From the NCBI GenBank assembly GCA_017509375.1, contig JAFWPT010000304.1:1-5723 (forward strand): a DNA stretch of 5,723 bases, given 5' to 3'. The notes below the pieces were generated by a model. The model was not told the origin of the DNA, made no database searches, and saw nothing but the letters and a program-made list of their open reading frames with translations. A program made the translations under genes and the position numbers. This document shows positions 1 through 5,723 of the stretch, in pieces; the stretch's first letter is position 1, and every line of letters starts with the position of its first letter. This stretch comes from Bacteroidales bacterium. Lineage in GTDB: Bacteria > Bacteroidota > Bacteroidia > Bacteroidales > UBA932.

Positions 1-190
1 CCAGGTGGCTTTGTTTTCCTACCGTATCGCTCACCTTACCGAGCATCTGAAGGCCAACAAGAAGGACCACGGCACACAGCGTGCACTTCTCCGCCTCGTC
101 GGTAAGCGCCGTCAGCTTCTTGACTACCTCAAGAGCAAGGACATCGAGAGATACCGTAAGATCGTGAAGGACCTCAACCTTCGCAAGTAA
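1..190 (+). CDS. rpsO: 30S ribosomal protein S15, 5'-truncated by the window edge
   Basis: S15 is a primary binding protein of the 30S central domain, contacting 16S rRNA helices 20-22. The reading frame is open from base 2 and enters as Gln-Val-Ala-Leu-Phe-Ser-Tyr-Arg, which matches the middle of S15 (the usual context is ESQ-V/I-ALFSYRI-HLTEHL). About 62 of the usual ~89 residues are present; the N-terminal helix is outside the window. The GTG at 5-7 is an internal Val codon, not a start. Recognisable S15 segments are [13 protein letters not shown], the [16 protein letters not shown] helix that contacts rRNA, and the C-terminal [16 protein letters not shown]. The stop TAA is at 188-190. The rpsO-pnp order is conserved in many bacteria, including E. 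coli, which supports both assignments. Confidence 0.97.
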   Translation, partial: QVALFSYRIAHLTEHLKANKKDHGTQRALLRLVGKRRQLLDYLKSKDIERYRKIVKDLNLRK

Positions 191-213
191 TTATAGGAAA
201 TTCAAAGAATTGG

Positions 214-245
214 AAAAGCCGCGACATTGTTGTTGCGGCTTTTTT
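214..245 (+). terminator. Intrinsic terminator after rpsO
   Basis: The left arm AAAAGCCGCGACA (214-226) pairs with TGTTGCGGCTTTT (231-243) through 13 pairs, one of them G-U, around a TTGT tetraloop. The run of T residues continues to 245. It starts 24 nt after the rpsO stop, as expected for an intrinsic terminator. The T-tract runs straight into the pnp -7 box. Confidence 0.93.
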
Positions 246-254
246 ATATCTTTG
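226..254 (+). promoter_or_regulatory. Bacteroidetes-type promoter of pnp
   Basis: TATCTTTG at 247-254 is an exact match to the Bacteroidetes sigma-ABfr -7 consensus TAnnTTTG. The -33 element is weaker. The best candidate is ATTG at 226-229, in the terminator loop, but its 17-nt gap to the -7 box is shorter than the usual 19-21. Transcription would start near 258-262 and leave a leader of about 20 nt before the pnp ATG at 278. The promoter overlaps the 3' half of the rpsO terminator. Confidence 0.75.
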
Positions 255-277
255 CACCCGAATTTTTAGAGGAAAAA

Positions 278-2683
278 ATGAATATTATCAAGAAAACCAT
301 CGAATTGCCCGACGGACGGACAATCGAAATCGAGACCGGCAAGCTTGCAAAGCAGGCTGACGGTTCGGCAGTGGTGAAGATGGGAGGCACTATGCTCCTG
401 GCCACTGTATGCGCTGCAAAAGAGGTCAAGGAAGGCACCGACTTCATGCCCCTGACCGTTGACTATCGTGAAAAATATTTCGCCGCAGGGCGTTTCCCCG
501 GCGGTTTTTTGAAGAGGGAGAGCAAGCCTTCGGATTATGAAATCCTGATTGCCCGCCTCGTTGACCGCCCCATCAGGCCTCTCTGGCCCGATGACTTCCA
601 CCTTGAGGTGTTTGTCTATATCAGCCTTATCTCCGCGGACAAGGATACCCAGCCCGATGCACTCGCCGGCCTGGCAGCATCCGCCGCACTGGCAACCTCC
701 GACCTTCCTTTCGGCGGCCCCGTCTCCGAGGTGCGCGTTGCGAGGATTAACGGAGAATTCGTTATCAACCCTTCGTTCTCCCAGATGAAGGACTCCGACC
801 TCGAACTGATGGTCGCAGCTACCGAGGAGAACATCATGATGGTCGAGGGCGAGATGAACGAGGTCAGCGAGCACGATATGCTCGAGGCCATCAAGTTCGC
901 CCACGAAGAGATTAAGAAGCACTGCCGCGTACAGAAAGAGCTTATGCATGAGCTCGGAACCGACGGCCCCAAGCGCGACTATCCTCACGATGAGAACGAC
1001 GAGGAACTCCGCAAGGCTGTTCATGACTTCTGCTACGACAAGTGCTATGCCCTTGCAAAGAGTGCAAAGCCCAAGCACGAGAGGGAAGAAGGCTTCGAGG
1101 CAATTCAGGAAGAGTTCCTGGCAACTGTGCCCGAGCCCCATACCGAAGAAGAAAAGGAAACTTACGCCGCCAAAGTCGCCATGATCGCCCGTTACTATCA
1201 CGACGTGGAGAAAGAGGCGATGCGCAATATGATTCTGGATGAAGGAATACGTCTGGACGGCCGCGTATGCAACCAGGTACGTCCTATCTGGTGCGAGGTG
1301 GATTATCTGCCCTGCGCCCACGGAAGTGCCATTTTTACCCGTGGCGAGACCCAGTCCCTGGCTACCGTAACCCTCGGTACCAAGATGGATATGAAGGAGA
1401 TGGACGAGGTGCTTATACAGGAAGACCAGCAGTTCGTACTGCACTACAACTTCCCTCCTTTCGCTACCGGTGAGGCCAAGCCCCAGAGGGGAGTAGGACG
1501 CAGGGAAATCGGTCACGGCAACCTTGCGATGCGTGCCCTTAAGCCCGTCATCCCCACTGCTCCTGAGTTCCCCTACGCGGTGCGCGTAGTGTCCGATATT
1601 CTCGAGTCCAACGGCTCGTCTTCAATGGCTTCCGTATGCGGCGGCTGCCTTGCCCTTATGGACGCGGGCGTAAAGATAAGCAAGCCTGTGGCCGGTGTGG
1701 CTATGGGCCTTATCACCGATGCGGAGCGCCCCAACGACCGTTATGCCATCCTTACCGATATTCTCGGTGACGAGGATCATCTCGGCGACATGGACTTCAA
1801 GGTCACCGGAACTGCCGATGGTATCACCGCTACCCAGATGGACATCAAGGTTGACGGCCTCAGCTACGAGGTGCTTGAGAAAGCGCTCGAGCAGGCCCGC
1901 CAGGGACGTCTGCACATTATGGGCGAAATGCTCAAGACCATCTCCGCTCCCCGCGAGGACTACAAACCCTTCGTGCCCCGCATCGAGCAGCTTCGCATCC
2001 CTGCAGAGTTCATCGGCGCCGTCATCGGCAAGGGAGGTGAGACCATACAGAAGATACAGAAGGAGACCGGTACCACCATCACCATCGACGAAGTACCTAT
2101 CCCTGGCACCAATCTTACCGAGGGCGTCGTGGATGTGGCTTCCGCCGACAAGGATGCAATGCAGAAGGCTCTCGACTGGATCAAGGGCATCTGCGCCGTT
2201 CCCGAGGCAGGACAAGTCTATCACGGCAAGGTGGTGAGTATCCTGGAATTCGGCGCCTTTATCGAGATCCTCCCCGGAAAGGAAGGCCTGCTTCACGTGA
2301 GCGAGATAGCCTGGACCAAGACCGACAAGGTGGAGGATGTGCTTAAGGTGGGCGACGAAGTGGATGTCAAACTTCTCGAAATTGATGCCAAGACAGGCAA
2401 GATGCGCCTTTCTATGCGCGCCCTTACCGAGAAGCCGGAAGGCTATGTGGAGCCTAAGGGAAGAGGTGAGCGCGGCCCTCGCCGTGAAGGTGGCGAGCGT
2501 AAGGGAGGCGAGCGTGCACCCCGCCACGATGACAAGCCCCGCCGCGAAGGTGGCGAGCATCGCGAGAGGCGTGACGGTGAACGTCCCCACAGGGATGAAC
2601 GTCCCCGCCGTAGCGGAAACGGTCCACGTCATTCAGCTCCGGAAGCTGAGGAAAGCAACGCTCCTGCCGACGAGCTTTATTAG
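278..2683 (+). CDS. pnp: Polynucleotide phosphorylase (PNPase)
   Basis: PNPase is a trimeric cytoplasmic 3'-5' exoribonuclease that degrades RNA by phosphorolysis, releasing nucleoside diphosphates. The protein is 801 aa. The ATG at 278 was chosen because AGAGG (268-272) lies 5 nt upstream and the family N-terminus ([13 protein letters not shown]) begins there; the in-frame TTG at 227 lies upstream of the predicted transcription start. Domains: first RNase PH fold ~10-150 with the RNA-contact segment GGFLKRE; helical linker ~190-320; catalytic second RNase PH fold ~325-560; KH domain ~565-640 with GKGG at 584-587; S1 domain 646-716. Phosphate-binding Ser447-449 (NGSSSMAS) and catalytic Asp500, Asp506 and Lys508 ([11 protein letters not shown]) correspond to E. 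coli Ser437-439, Asp486, Asp492 and Lys494. An 85-residue charged tail (717-801) rich in Arg, Gly and Glu follows. The gene is framed by two intrinsic terminators, so it is probably mainly monocistronic. Confidence 0.98.
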   Translation: MNIIKKTIELPDGRTIEIETGKLAKQADGSAVVKMGGTMLLATVCAAKEVKEGTDFMPLTVDYREKYFAAGRFPGGFLKRESKPSDYEILIARLVDRPIRPLWPDDFHLEVFVYISLISADKDTQPDALAGLAASAALATSDLPFGGPVSEVRVARINGEFVINPSFSQMKDSDLELMVAATEENIMMVEGEMNEVSEHDMLEAIKFAHEEIKKHCRVQKELMHELGTDGPKRDYPHDENDEELRKAVHDFCYDKCYALAKSAKPKHEREEGFEAIQEEFLATVPEPHTEEEKETYAAKVAMIARYYHDVEKEAMRNMILDEGIRLDGRVCNQVRPIWCEVDYLPCAHGSAIFTRGETQSLATVTLGTKMDMKEMDEVLIQEDQQFVLHYNFPPFATGEAKPQRGVGRREIGHGNLAMRALKPVIPTAPEFPYAVRVVSDILESNGSSSMASVCGGCLALMDAGVKISKPVAGVAMGLITDAERPNDRYAILTDILGDEDHLGDMDFKVTGTADGITATQMDIKVDGLSYEVLEKALEQARQGRLHIMGEMLKTISAPREDYKPFVPRIEQLRIPAEFIGAVIGKGGETIQKIQKETGTTITIDEVPIPGTNLTEGVVDVASADKDAMQKALDWIKGICAVPEAGQVYHGKVVSILEFGAFIEILPGKEGLLHVSEIAWTKTDKVEDVLKVGDEVDVKLLEIDAKTGKMRLSMRALTEKPEGYVEPKGRGERGPRREGGERKGGERAPRHDDKPRREGGEHRERRDGERPHRDERPRRSGNGPRHSAPEAEESNAPADELY
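2457..2610 (+). repeat. Degenerate repeats encoding the Arg/Gly/Glu-rich PNPase tail
   Basis: Two 21-bp units, 2480-2500 and 2540-2560, differ at two positions only and lie exactly 60 nt apart; both encode a version of RREGGE(R/H). A second pair, GGTGAACGTCCCC (2576-2588) and GATGAACGTCCCC (2594-2606), lies 18 nt apart. All spacings are multiples of three, so copy-number change keeps the pnp frame. The encoded segment resembles the basic, disordered RNA-binding tails found on other RNA-processing enzymes; its role here is inferred from composition only. Confidence 0.7.
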
Positions 2684-2693
2684 AATCTTCACT

Positions 2694-2732
2694 GGGACTG
2701 GTCAAAACTCAATTTTGGCCAGTCCCTTTTTT
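2694..2732 (+). terminator. Strong intrinsic terminator after pnp
   Basis: GGGACTGGTCAAAA (2694-2707) pairs with TTTTGGCCAGTCCC (2713-2726): 14 pairs with a single G-U, a CTCAA loop, then six T (2727-2732). It begins 10 nt after the pnp stop. Confidence 0.96.
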
Positions 2733-2757
2733 AATACTTAACCAGTCAGCTGATGCC

Positions 2758-3492
2758 ATGCTGGAACAATTAAAAGAACAAGTACTTAAGGCAAACAAAG
2801 ACCTGCTTAGGCGCGGTCTGGTGTGCCTCACATGGGGCAATGCTTCGGCTATAGACCGGAGCAGCGGTCTTGTAGTAATAAAGCCCAGCGGCGTTTCCTA
2901 CGAGGCGATGCAGTTGACCGACATGGTGGTTGTGGATATGGACGGTAGAGTTGTGGAGGGCTCCCTGAGGCCCTCTTCGGATACCCCGACGCATCTTGAG
3001 CTGTACCGCGCCTTTCCTGAAACTGGCGGCGTAGTCCATACACATTCCAGCTATGCAACCTCCTGGTCCCAAGTGGGCAAGGCTATTCCCAACATCGGTA
3101 CTACCCATGCCGACACCTTCTTTGCTGATGTGCCGTGTACCCGCTGCCTGAAAAAGAGCGAAGTTTTCAGAGACTACGAAAAGAATACCGGCAAGGTGAT
3201 AGTCGAGCTTTTCAAGGATATTAATCCACTCGATACTCCTGCCGCCCTGGTAAGGAACCATGGTCCTTTTATATGGGGAAAGAGTGTTGCTGAGGCGGTG
3301 AATAATGCGACTGTGCTGGAAGAGGTGGCCAAGATGGCCTTCTTGTCCGTGACTTTATTCTCCGTGGGCTTTATGGACGTAGTGCCTCATGTGCCTCCTA
3401 TGAACAAATATCTCATAGAGAAGCATTTCTCCCGTAAAAACGGGCCTGGCGCCACTTATGGTCAAGAAACAAACAAAGGCGGCTCGAAATGA
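2758..3492 (+). CDS. araD: L-ribulose-5-phosphate 4-epimerase
   Basis: This is a class II aldolase-fold, metal-dependent epimerase that converts L-ribulose 5-phosphate to D-xylulose 5-phosphate, the last step of L-arabinose (or related pentose or ascorbate) catabolism before the pentose phosphate pathway. The protein is 244 aa; E. coli AraD has 231. Signatures in order: substrate phosphate-binding segments TWGNAS (25-30) and KPSG (42-45); SSDTPTH with Asp75; zinc ligands His94 and His96 in HTHS; THAD with catalytic Asp119; His168 in NHGPF; and Tyr234 in TYGQ, matching the catalytic Tyr229 of E. coli. The Asp75/Asp119/Tyr234 set favours an epimerase over a fuculose- or rhamnulose-phosphate aldolase. 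UlaF/SgbE-type specificity cannot be ruled out. The start ATG lacks a strong Shine-Dalgarno sequence, as is common in Bacteroidota. Eight residues (ETNKGGSK) follow the usual C-terminal YGQ and largely come from the overlapping hairpin. No araA or araB is visible nearby. Confidence 0.94.
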   Translation: MLEQLKEQVLKANKDLLRRGLVCLTWGNASAIDRSSGLVVIKPSGVSYEAMQLTDMVVVDMDGRVVEGSLRPSSDTPTHLELYRAFPETGGVVHTHSSYATSWSQVGKAIPNIGTTHADTFFADVPCTRCLKKSEVFRDYEKNTGKVIVELFKDINPLDTPAALVRNHGPFIWGKSVAEAVNNATVLEEVAKMAFLSVTLFSVGFMDVVPHVPPMNKYLIEKHFSRKNGPGATYGQETNKGGSK

Positions 3493-3509
3493 AACGAGCC
3501 GCCTTTGTT
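3472..3509. terminator. Bidirectional terminator overlapping the araD stop codon
   Basis: AACAAAGGCGGCTCG (3472-3486) and CGAGCCGCCTTTGTT (3495-3509) form a perfect 15-bp inverted repeat with an 8-nt loop. The GC-rich core (9 bp) is followed by TTTGTTA on the + strand and by TTTGTTTGTTTCTT on the - strand, so it can terminate both convergent transcripts: araD from the left and the phosphoesterase from the right. The left arm is exactly five araD codons (Asn239 to Ser243), and the loop holds the last Lys codon and the TGA. Confidence 0.88.
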
Positions 3510-3521
3510 ATGTGAAAAAGA

Positions 3522-5297
3522 CTAGTTGCTGGCAAATCCGCCGTAGTCAGTGGAGAATGCATTGCAACGGTACACGTTGGTCTCTTTGCTGGCAGGGATT
3601 GTCTGTGTAGCCACGACTTCCCAATTCTTTTCTTCACTGGGCTTGCCTGAGTCGGGCACAAAATACCAGTAGTGACTTGCTGTGCTGGTTGTCCAGGTGG
3701 AGGTATTCTTGTTCAATTCGTTGAAGAAGAATGAGCATACGCACACATCGCAACTGCCGCCGTCGCCGAGTCGCTTGAAGTCGCCGACCTTCGCTCCGTT
3801 CTGGTACAATTCTACCTTCCAGTTGACTGCGTCATCATTCCAGAGAGCGACAACGAAGGCATTCTTGAAGACAGGATTGCCCTTGGCGAATATATTGGAC
3901 GAGCCGCCTACGTTAAGCGAGCCGGCGCCACCGCTTGTTGCAGTGGTCCACGCATAGTTGTAACCCTTGCTTCCAGTGTATATCTGGTCGCCGTCGTAAA
4001 CCCTCATCTGGAAGCTGAAGTCATCCTTGGTGCTTTTTGCTATCCAGTTAGTGATGGTGCCGTTCTTGGCGTCGCATTCATAGAGGCTGTAGCCGTTGGG
4101 CTGGCCGTTCGTGTTGAGGTTACTGCTCCACCAGGCTCCGCAAGCTGCACCGTGCACGTGTTCATAGATGGGAAGGCCGTTTTTGGTCCTGTATGAGTTG
4201 TGCAGATAGTTCTGCGGATAGTGGGTGTGGCCAATCATCAGGTGGGCTTCCTTGAAAGCCCTGAGCGCGGTGAGCACTTCGGAGTAATAAGCATCGGACT
4301 TGTTGACGCTTGAACCTCCGGAGGCGGATCCACCGCGGAACGGGATGTGACAGCAAAGTACTACGCATTTGTCCGCTTTGTTCTTCACGAGTTCCAGGTC
4401 CGCCTGCAGCCACTTCCACTGGTAGTTGGTGAAACCGCCGTTATAATTCCATGTGGCCTTGTTGGGGCTGGAATTGGTAGAAGTAGAAGTGGCGAGCACA
4501 TCATCCATCACGATAATGTGGATATTACCCCTGTCGAAAGAGTAGTCGGTAGGTCCGAAATTCTCGAAGAAGTTTGCGGTGGCATCGAAATCAGTCGTGG
4601 CAGATCCATCATGATCATGGTTGCCGATGCATTGGAAGAACGGCAGATACCTGTTGCCCACTTTGATGTTGGACATGGAACTCTTCATGCCGGACCAAGT
4701 ATTCCTGCTGTCGAAGATAATGTCGCCGAGGGTAATGGCATACGGGTTCGGGTACTTGGATGCGAATGTGGTGAGCGTACTCTGGATGTTGGGCACGGTT
4801 TCCGACGCATACCTCTGGACCTGTGCGTCTGTCTGGCACTGAGGGTCGCCAATCATCACCAGCGTAAACTTGTCCTCCGGCGTGGTCTGCGGGACAAGCG
4901 TGAAGTCGTAGCGGTTCTGCTGGTCCCTGACTATGGTACCGGGGGAGAAAAAGGCCGGCAGGTGGGTATTCTCGTCCAGCGGCACTTCATATCCGGAGGG
5001 GATGCTCAGGTAGGCCTTGCGTGCATAGCGGCTGCCTACGAGCTGGTAAACGCCGTTGGCATCCGTTACGACGTAGGTGTAGCCGTCGGTCACGGGAACA
5101 CCGGCAATGGGCTTGCCGGTATTATCCTTGACTATGCCTATCATGTTGGCGTCTTCGCTGATGGCGGTGCCGTTGAGCTCTGATACGCGTTCGTTTTGCT
5201 TGCCCCCGTTGTTCGGGTCGTCAGGGTTCGGTTTGTCGCAAGCAGCCCCCGCTAAGAGGGCTGCTGCGATAAGTAAAATTTTTAAAGAATGGTTCAT
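3522..5297 (-). CDS. Calcineurin-like metallophosphoesterase lipoprotein
   Basis: The protein is a 591-aa predicted exported phosphoesterase with a lipoprotein signal: MNHSLK, a hydrophobic stretch (7-19) and lipobox-like GAAC ending at Cys20. The acidic Asp-rich linker after Cys20 may favour surface export, but this is uncertain. A beta-sandwich of the carboxypeptidase-regulatory/MetallophosN kind spans ~50-135 (GIVKDNTGKPIAGVPV, then VTDANGVYQL). The calcineurin-type catalytic domain spans ~143-385 with metal motifs GDPQ (150-153), GDIIFD (191-196), GNHD (225-228), CCH (His317) and GHTH (356-359); motif I has Gln in place of the usual His. A C-terminal beta domain of the MetallophosC kind begins around GAWW (387-390). 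The architecture is typical of Bacteroidota; the substrate is unknown. The gene begins 6 nt after a SusD-family gene, so the two are almost certainly co-transcribed, which suggests removal of phosphate from a polymer handled by the Sus-type system (inference). Transcription ends at the hairpin at 3472-3509. Confidence 0.92.
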   Translation of the reverse strand: MNHSLKILLIAAALLAGAACDKPNPDDPNNGGKQNERVSELNGTAISEDANMIGIVKDNTGKPIAGVPVTDGYTYVVTDANGVYQLVGSRYARKAYLSIPSGYEVPLDENTHLPAFFSPGTIVRDQQNRYDFTLVPQTTPEDKFTLVMIGDPQCQTDAQVQRYASETVPNIQSTLTTFASKYPNPYAITLGDIIFDSRNTWSGMKSSMSNIKVGNRYLPFFQCIGNHDHDGSATTDFDATANFFENFGPTDYSFDRGNIHIIVMDDVLATSTSTNSSPNKATWNYNGGFTNYQWKWLQADLELVKNKADKCVVLCCHIPFRGGSASGGSSVNKSDAYYSEVLTALRAFKEAHLMIGHTHYPQNYLHNSYRTKNGLPIYEHVHGAACGAWWSSNLNTNGQPNGYSLYECDAKNGTITNWIAKSTKDDFSFQMRVYDGDQIYTGSKGYNYAWTTATSGGAGSLNVGGSSNIFAKGNPVFKNAFVVALWNDDAVNWKVELYQNGAKVGDFKRLGDGGSCDVCVCSFFFNELNKNTSTWTTSTASHYWYFVPDSGKPSEEKNWEVVATQTIPASKETNVYRCNAFSTDYGGFASN

Positions 5298-5303
5298 CGT
5301 GTT

Positions 5304-5633
5304 CTATTCCCATCCCCAGTTTTGGGTGATATTGGGATTAAGCTCAATAACTTTAACGTTATCAATTGGATACAAATATTTCTTCAGCGCAAATTCAAGT
5401 GCATAGTGGAACATAAGGTAGCCATGGTCGCCTTCGGAAAGGGAGAAACTCTGGTCGGCGCCGCTGTTGGCGATACCGAAAGAGGTCTCGGAAGCCTTGG
5501 AGCTGAAAGTAACCAAGCCATGTAAAAGGTCAAAGCCGCCTTTTCCGTCGGTTGCCTTAACGTAAGTATTTGTTTTAGGATCGAGGTTGTATGCGCCATT
5601 GCCATTGGCATTGGCAATAAAAACAGGATTGTC
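5304..5633 (-). CDS. RagB/SusD-family outer-membrane protein, C-terminal fragment
   Basis: SusD-like lipoproteins sit on the cell surface over a SusC-type TonB-dependent transporter and bind the incoming glycan or peptide. Only 109 codons remain, ending in TAG at 5304-5306. The assignment rests on the C-terminal signature KKYLYPIDNVKV followed by LNPNITQNWGWE, which fits the family pattern Y-PIP-x-x-E-I-x-x-NP-x-L-x-QN-x-GW; here Pro-Ile-Asp replaces Pro-Ile-Pro. The fragment reads from Asp-Asn-Pro-Val-Phe at 5633 downstream. Immediately upstream in the same frame are two tandem TAA codons (5634-5639), beyond which the sequence no longer resembles SusD. The gene is therefore broken or the sequence is chimeric there. 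The TTG at 5514-5516 is not a credible start, since SusD-like sequence continues upstream of it. The last ~30 codons are visibly AT-richer (about 35% GC over 5304-5400) than the phosphoesterase. Confidence 0.8.
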   Translation of the reverse strand, partial: DNPVFIANANGNGAYNLDPKTNTYVKATDGKGGFDLLHGLVTFSSKASETSFGIANSGADQSFSLSEGDHGYLMFHYALEFALKKYLYPIDNVKVIELNPNITQNWGWE

Positions 5634-5641
5634 TTATTACA
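5626..5641. other. Apparent junction between SusD gene and DnaX-like sequence
   Basis: To the left, the minus strand reads as SusD down to Asp-Asn-Pro at 5625-5633. To the right, the plus strand reads as DnaX from Leu-Ile-Thr-Gly at 5633-5644. The two open frames therefore abut within a few bases, and the SusD frame stops twice at 5634-5639. This is what a join between two unrelated sequences looks like; whether it is an assembly chimera or a real rearrangement is not decidable here. Confidence 0.65.
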
Positions 5642-5723
5642 GGATGTAGAGGATGTGGTAAAACCTCTGCTGCAAAAGTATTATCAAGAGCAATAAACTG
5701 CTTAAACCCACATGATGGAGAAC
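5633..5723 (+). CDS. DnaX-like clamp-loader ATPase fragment (Walker A region)
   Basis: The + strand is open from 5633 to the window end and reads LITGCRGCGKTSAAK, then a short helix, then RAINCLNPHDGE. The P-loop GCRGCGKTS fits GxxGxGK[ST]. The combination of P-loop, Ala-Lys-x-x-Ser/Ala-Arg/Lys-Ala-x-Asn-Cys and Asn-Pro-x-Asp-Gly-Glu is the signature of DNA polymerase III gamma/tau (DnaX), just before its zinc-binding cysteines. DnaX loads the sliding clamp at the replication fork. About 30 residues are present, with neither a start nor an end. Codons AGA, TTA and ATA and a GC content of about 38% differ from pnp and araD. The fragment overlaps the place where the opposite-strand SusD frame collapses, so it probably comes from a different locus or organism. 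Confidence 0.7.

Noticed and set aside
227..277. Upstream in-frame TTG start for pnp adding 17 residues
   Set aside because: It starts inside the rpsO terminator and upstream of the -7 box; the added peptide is translated terminator sequence, and the ATG at 278 has a Shine-Dalgarno sequence and the family N-terminus.
266..1516. 416-codon open frame on the minus strand opposite pnp
   Set aside because: It is entirely antisense to an unambiguous PNPase and has no recognisable family or start signal; biased codon use in pnp keeps the opposite frame open.
2457..2610. Possible CRISPR-like or tandem-repeat array
   Set aside because: The units are few, unevenly spaced, in frame with pnp and fully explained as codons of the charged tail.
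1622..2632. 336-codon open frame on the minus strand opposite the pnp 3' half
   Set aside because: It is antisense to the catalytic, KH and S1 domains and is low-complexity Leu/Gly/His-rich, typical of a shadow frame.
2770..3261. 163-codon minus-strand frame opposite araD
   Set aside because: It is a shadow of the conserved epimerase with no independent support.
4347..5183. 278-codon open frame on the plus strand opposite the phosphoesterase
   Set aside because: It overlaps the catalytic motifs of the real minus-strand gene and has no family signature.
5636..5723. Minus-strand continuation of SusD through a one-base frameshift (frame beginning SPSCGFKQ)
   Set aside because: The peptide shows no SusD features, while the opposite strand gives a coherent DnaX P-loop; the open minus frame is most likely its shadow.

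Overview
The window looks like a fragment of a Bacteroidota (probably Bacteroidales) chromosome. The evidence is a Bacteroidetes-type -7 box (TAnnTTTG) in front of pnp, a RagB/SusD-type C-terminus followed directly by a metallophosphoesterase lipoprotein, and S15 and PNPase sequences of the kind seen in that order. Base composition is moderately GC-rich in most genes. Genus cannot be decided from this much sequence.

Layout, left to right: the 3' two thirds of rpsO (ribosomal protein S15, + strand, cut by the window edge); an intrinsic terminator whose U-tract runs into the promoter of pnp; the complete pnp gene (polynucleotide phosphorylase, 801 aa, with an Arg/Gly/Glu-rich tail); a second strong intrinsic terminator; an araD-type L-ribulose-5-phosphate 4-epimerase gene (+ strand). 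A perfect 15-bp inverted repeat overlaps the end of araD and separates it from a convergent minus-strand pair. That pair is the C-terminal part of a RagB/SusD-family lipoprotein gene (upstream, at the right side) and, 6 nt after its stop, a complete 591-aa calcineurin-like metallophosphoesterase lipoprotein.

The last ~90 bases (about 5633-5723) do not continue the SusD gene. On the + strand they encode a P-loop peptide that reads as the Walker A region of a DnaX-type clamp-loader subunit. On the minus strand the SusD frame meets two tandem TAA stops at the same place. The simplest reading is a chimeric end of an assembled contig; a real insertion or rearrangement cannot be excluded from the sequence alone.

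Functionally, rpsO-pnp is a conserved translation/RNA-turnover neighbourhood, with separate transcription signals here. The epimerase links pentose catabolism (L-ribulose-5-P to D-xylulose-5-P) to the pentose phosphate pathway but has no arabinose genes beside it. The SusD-phosphoesterase pair looks like the downstream end of a polysaccharide-utilisation-type outer-membrane locus. I found no CRISPR array, tRNA, rRNA, insertion sequence or clearly novel system; there is no gene-free stretch longer than 300 bases.
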